Below, in pieces: positions 26,427 to 28,614 of a stretch of 28,614 nucleotides of DNA. This stretch comes from Nemertoderma westbladi (taxonomy: Eukaryota > Xenacoelomorpha > Nemertodermatida > Nemertodermatidae): contig JAUCBJ010001996.1 in assembly GCA_032718475.1 (NCBI GenBank), forward strand, positions 1 through 28,614. The letters run 5' to 3'. The translations under genes were made by a program, and so were the position numbers. Each line of letters starts with the position of its first letter. The stretch's first letter is position 1. The notes beneath the pieces are model-generated. The model was not told the DNA's origin and did not search any database. It worked only from the letters and a program-made list of their open reading frames with translations.

Positions 26427-28331
26427 ATGGCAGTGGCAGACCCAGTATCATTCTATGGAAAACGTGGAATAACAAGAACTGCACGATTTAAAACTCTAGG
26501 AGATGCTGCTGATTCAATAGCATCACACCATGGGACTTTGTCTACAACTGTGACCATACTGCCTCCTGATACAGGTGACGACCGCAATGCTGACAGTGAT
26601 GAGGAGCAGGATGACGACATAGACCCAACATTCCTACCTGAGCCTGCTGGTGAAATAGAAGTGGAAGAGGAATATGAGAATGATGACAACTATGACGAGA
26701 CATCCAATGATGCTGATGAGGTTGAAGAATCTGTGCATGAAAAGCATAAATGGCGGAAAAACTTAAATATAGCGCACCCTCCACAACCAGAACTTCAAAG
26801 TTTAGAAAAACCGGACTGTGTTGATCCATCAATAGCAGGAGCTTCTCCGTTCAAACTATTCTCCAAATACATGGACAACGAAATGATTGATATGTTTGTG
26901 ACTCAGACTGATTTATATGCGAATAGAGATAAAAACTGCCCTTCATTCAAGACTAACGACATTGAAATTCGTAAGTTTCTTGGGATTATTTTATTGTCTG
27001 GCTATCACCAAGTACCATCTCAGCGTGATATGTGGTCAGATGACAATGATCTTGGTATTCCAATTGTAAAAGAAACGATGCCGCGAAATCGATTTGAATT
27101 AATCAAGCGTTACTTTCACCTGGCTGACAATCTTAACTTAGAACAAGGCAACAAAATTGCGAAGGTTCAGCCCTTATACGATATGATGAATGCTCGACTT
27201 GTTCAGTTTGGGATATTTGATAGTGAACTATCAATAGTTGAAGCCATGATACCTTACTATGGCCTTCATTCAGCTAGGCAGTTTATGGCTAATAAACCCG
27301 TTCGTTTTGGGTACAAGGGGTGGTGCGTTGCAGGCAGTAATGGATATCCATATCAACTAAAGATTTACACTGGAAAGGAGAAAGATGGTGCTGATACCCA
27401 ATCTACTAATAAAGAGAAGGCACCACCAGCAAAGCAGGCAAAAGTGGATCGCTATGAACGAGCACGAGAGAAAGATCCAAAAACTACCCTTGGTGGGAAG
27501 GTCGTTCTCCACATGGCTGATGTTATTGAAAGTGTGTCATTATTGTCTAAACACCATTTTTACATTGACAATTTCTTTACTAGTTATGCTTTGCTACGAG
27601 TGATGAAGGAACGAGGTGCAGCAACAACTGGTACAATACGACAAGACAGAACAGGTGGTGCAAATATCAGCCTGATGAGCACGAAGGATATGAAAAAATC
27701 GCCTCGAGGAACATTTGACTATATATGTGATGGCATTGTTCATATCACAAAGTGGCATGACAATAACATCGTTCACATGGCAAGCAATGCTATTGGACAT
27801 GAACCAGTTGGAAATGTAAAGAGGAGAGTCAAAGGTGGTAGTGTTCAAGTGAAGGTTCCTGGAGATGTTGTGAAGTATAACCAGGGTATGGGTGGTGTAG
27901 ATTTGTTAGATAGGTTAGTTTCTTCATATCGTCCCCGCATAAAAGCCAAGAAGTGGTGGTTTCCACTTTTCATTGAATCTCTAGGGGTTTGCATGACTGC
28001 TGCTTGGAGAGTTCATTGTCGCATATTTCCGAAAGGAGAGCAGCTATCACACATCTTATTTGTCCGTGAGGTTACTCAATGCTTTTTAGCTGGCACTGTT
28101 GGAGCCACTGCTCAAATAAGGGAACCAAGGCGTATGAGTGGTAAACCGCGTCATGTACCTGATGATATCCGATGTGACGAAATGGAGCACTTTAGGGAAG
28201 AAGTTACACAAGGAAGATGTGCTGTATGTCAAAAAAATACGCGAATTCAATGTAGAAAATGTAAGAAGAGACTGCACAGTGATCATGGAAAAGTTTGTTG
28301 GATAATTTACCATTCAAAGAACACACACTGA
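26427..28331 (+). CDS. piggyBac-type transposase, 634 aa, first catalytic Asp lost
   Basis: Family role: excises and inserts an element precisely at TTAA. ATG at 26427; acidic N-terminus (DSDEEQDDDIDP, EEYENDDNYDE), then the DDE_Tnp_1_7 core: FKLFSKYMDNEMIDMFV, IRKFLGIILLSGYHQVPSQR, MWS, RFELIKRYFHLADN, LSIVEAMIPYYG, YKGWCVAG, HFYIDNFFTSYALL (Asp381), YNQGMGGVDLLDRL (Asp492), KKWWFPLFIE, and a C-terminal Cys-rich ring (CAVCQKN, CRKCKKRLHSDHGKVC). The canonical first motif is Ser-Ile-Asp-Glu; here it is Ser-Ile-Val-Glu (Val271, codon GTT 27237-27239), an Asp-to-Val change in the first residue of the DDD triad. Otherwise the frame is full length. Predicted to bind DNA but not cut. The element's 3' end is not in the window, and its 5' end is not certain. 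Confidence 0.9.
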   Translation: MAVADPVSFYGKRGITRTARFKTLGDAADSIASHHGTLSTTVTILPPDTGDDRNADSDEEQDDDIDPTFLPEPAGEIEVEEEYENDDNYDETSNDADEVEESVHEKHKWRKNLNIAHPPQPELQSLEKPDCVDPSIAGASPFKLFSKYMDNEMIDMFVTQTDLYANRDKNCPSFKTNDIEIRKFLGIILLSGYHQVPSQRDMWSDDNDLGIPIVKETMPRNRFELIKRYFHLADNLNLEQGNKIAKVQPLYDMMNARLVQFGIFDSELSIVEAMIPYYGLHSARQFMANKPVRFGYKGWCVAGSNGYPYQLKIYTGKEKDGADTQSTNKEKAPPAKQAKVDRYERAREKDPKTTLGGKVVLHMADVIESVSLLSKHHFYIDNFFTSYALLRVMKERGAATTGTIRQDRTGGANISLMSTKDMKKSPRGTFDYICDGIVHITKWHDNNIVHMASNAIGHEPVGNVKRRVKGGSVQVKVPGDVVKYNQGMGGVDLLDRLVSSYRPRIKAKKWWFPLFIESLGVCMTAAWRVHCRIFPKGEQLSHILFVREVTQCFLAGTVGATAQIREPRRMSGKPRHVPDDIRCDEMEHFREEVTQGRCAVCQKNTRIQCRKCKKRLHSDHGKVCWIIYHSKNTH

Positions 28332-28614
28332 ACTCTATATGAAAGCTAAATCGTTTTTCAGCTCATGGTAAACTCAGAGAGTAAATTTATAATTATTTTC
28401 TATTAATTAATTAGTAGTAATATTAATTAATAAATATGTCTCTATATAATACTGAAATATATAGATGGAATTGTATGGAAAAGTTTTTTCTTTTGTTTTA
28501 TTTAAATTTATTAATTAATAATTTACATTACTACTTGTCTTCTTAGTTGTAATATAATATTTGTTAATTAATAATAATATTACTAATAAATATAATAAAT
28601 ATTGTTGTAAGGGC
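28332..28614. other. A+T-rich 3' flank of the piggyBac gene
   Basis: No gene. Many ATTAATTAAT and TTAA motifs; no terminal inverted repeat matching upstream sequence is recognised before the window ends. Confidence 0.5.

Noticed and set aside
26453-28313. Short minus-strand frames opposite the piggyBac gene
   Set aside because: Shadows with no domain content.

Overview
This is a eukaryotic, almost certainly metazoan, window. It is A+T-rich, shows metazoan-type transposons and candidate spliced exons, and carries many short runs such as TAGGCCTAC, which I associate with marine invertebrate (especially echinoderm/deuterostome) genomes; that placement is tentative. No bacterial operon, tRNA, rRNA or CRISPR is seen. 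No clearly intact conserved host gene is visible: the window is a graveyard and nest of mobile elements plus one unexplained intact reading frame.

Region by region. 1-3.5 kb: two partial copies of an integrase-core gene flank an intact 653-codon orphan frame (1063-3024). The orphan sits in what looks like an mRNA-derived unit that ends in an A-rich tail and abuts a nearly perfect 176-bp palindrome (3152-3327), one arm of which is antisense to the integrase. 4.3-5.5 kb: decayed zinc-binding gene ending in an OTU protease-like motif. 5.8-7.1 kb: minus-strand zinc-finger-like fragment and a LINE reverse transcriptase remnant. 7.1-9.6 kb: 3' part of a BEL/Pao retrotransposon (integrase, polypurine tract, LTR with an internal minisatellite) inserted in a TTAA-flanked element. 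10.2-11.5 kb: Penelope-like reverse transcriptase remnant. 11.5-12.8 kb: tRNA-like/105-111-bp tandem repeat, a CAACGTT-rich satellite and a 111-bp MITE. 12.8-13.6 kb: minus-strand Cys-containing gene fragment.

14.35-18.4 kb: a C2H2/tnp2-like transposase gene split by a 1.53-kb element; removing that element and one TTAA restores the frame exactly. 18.8-19.1 kb: a striking inverted array of a 15-mer. 19.7-21.8 kb: a chain of phase-1 candidate exons with a stop codon, one intron holding a 692-bp TTAA element. 22.0-25.8 kb: an apparently complete Kolobok-like DNA transposon (17-bp terminal repeats, TTAA duplication, intact 593-codon transposase) nested in a 385-bp MITE with palindromic ends. 25.9-28.3 kb: a piggyBac transposase, full length, but with the first catalytic Asp replaced by Val.

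The recurring theme is insertion at TTAA: at least four separate elements, and a fifth probable one, use this target, beside a full-length piggyBac gene that appears catalytically dead and a Kolobok gene that appears intact.
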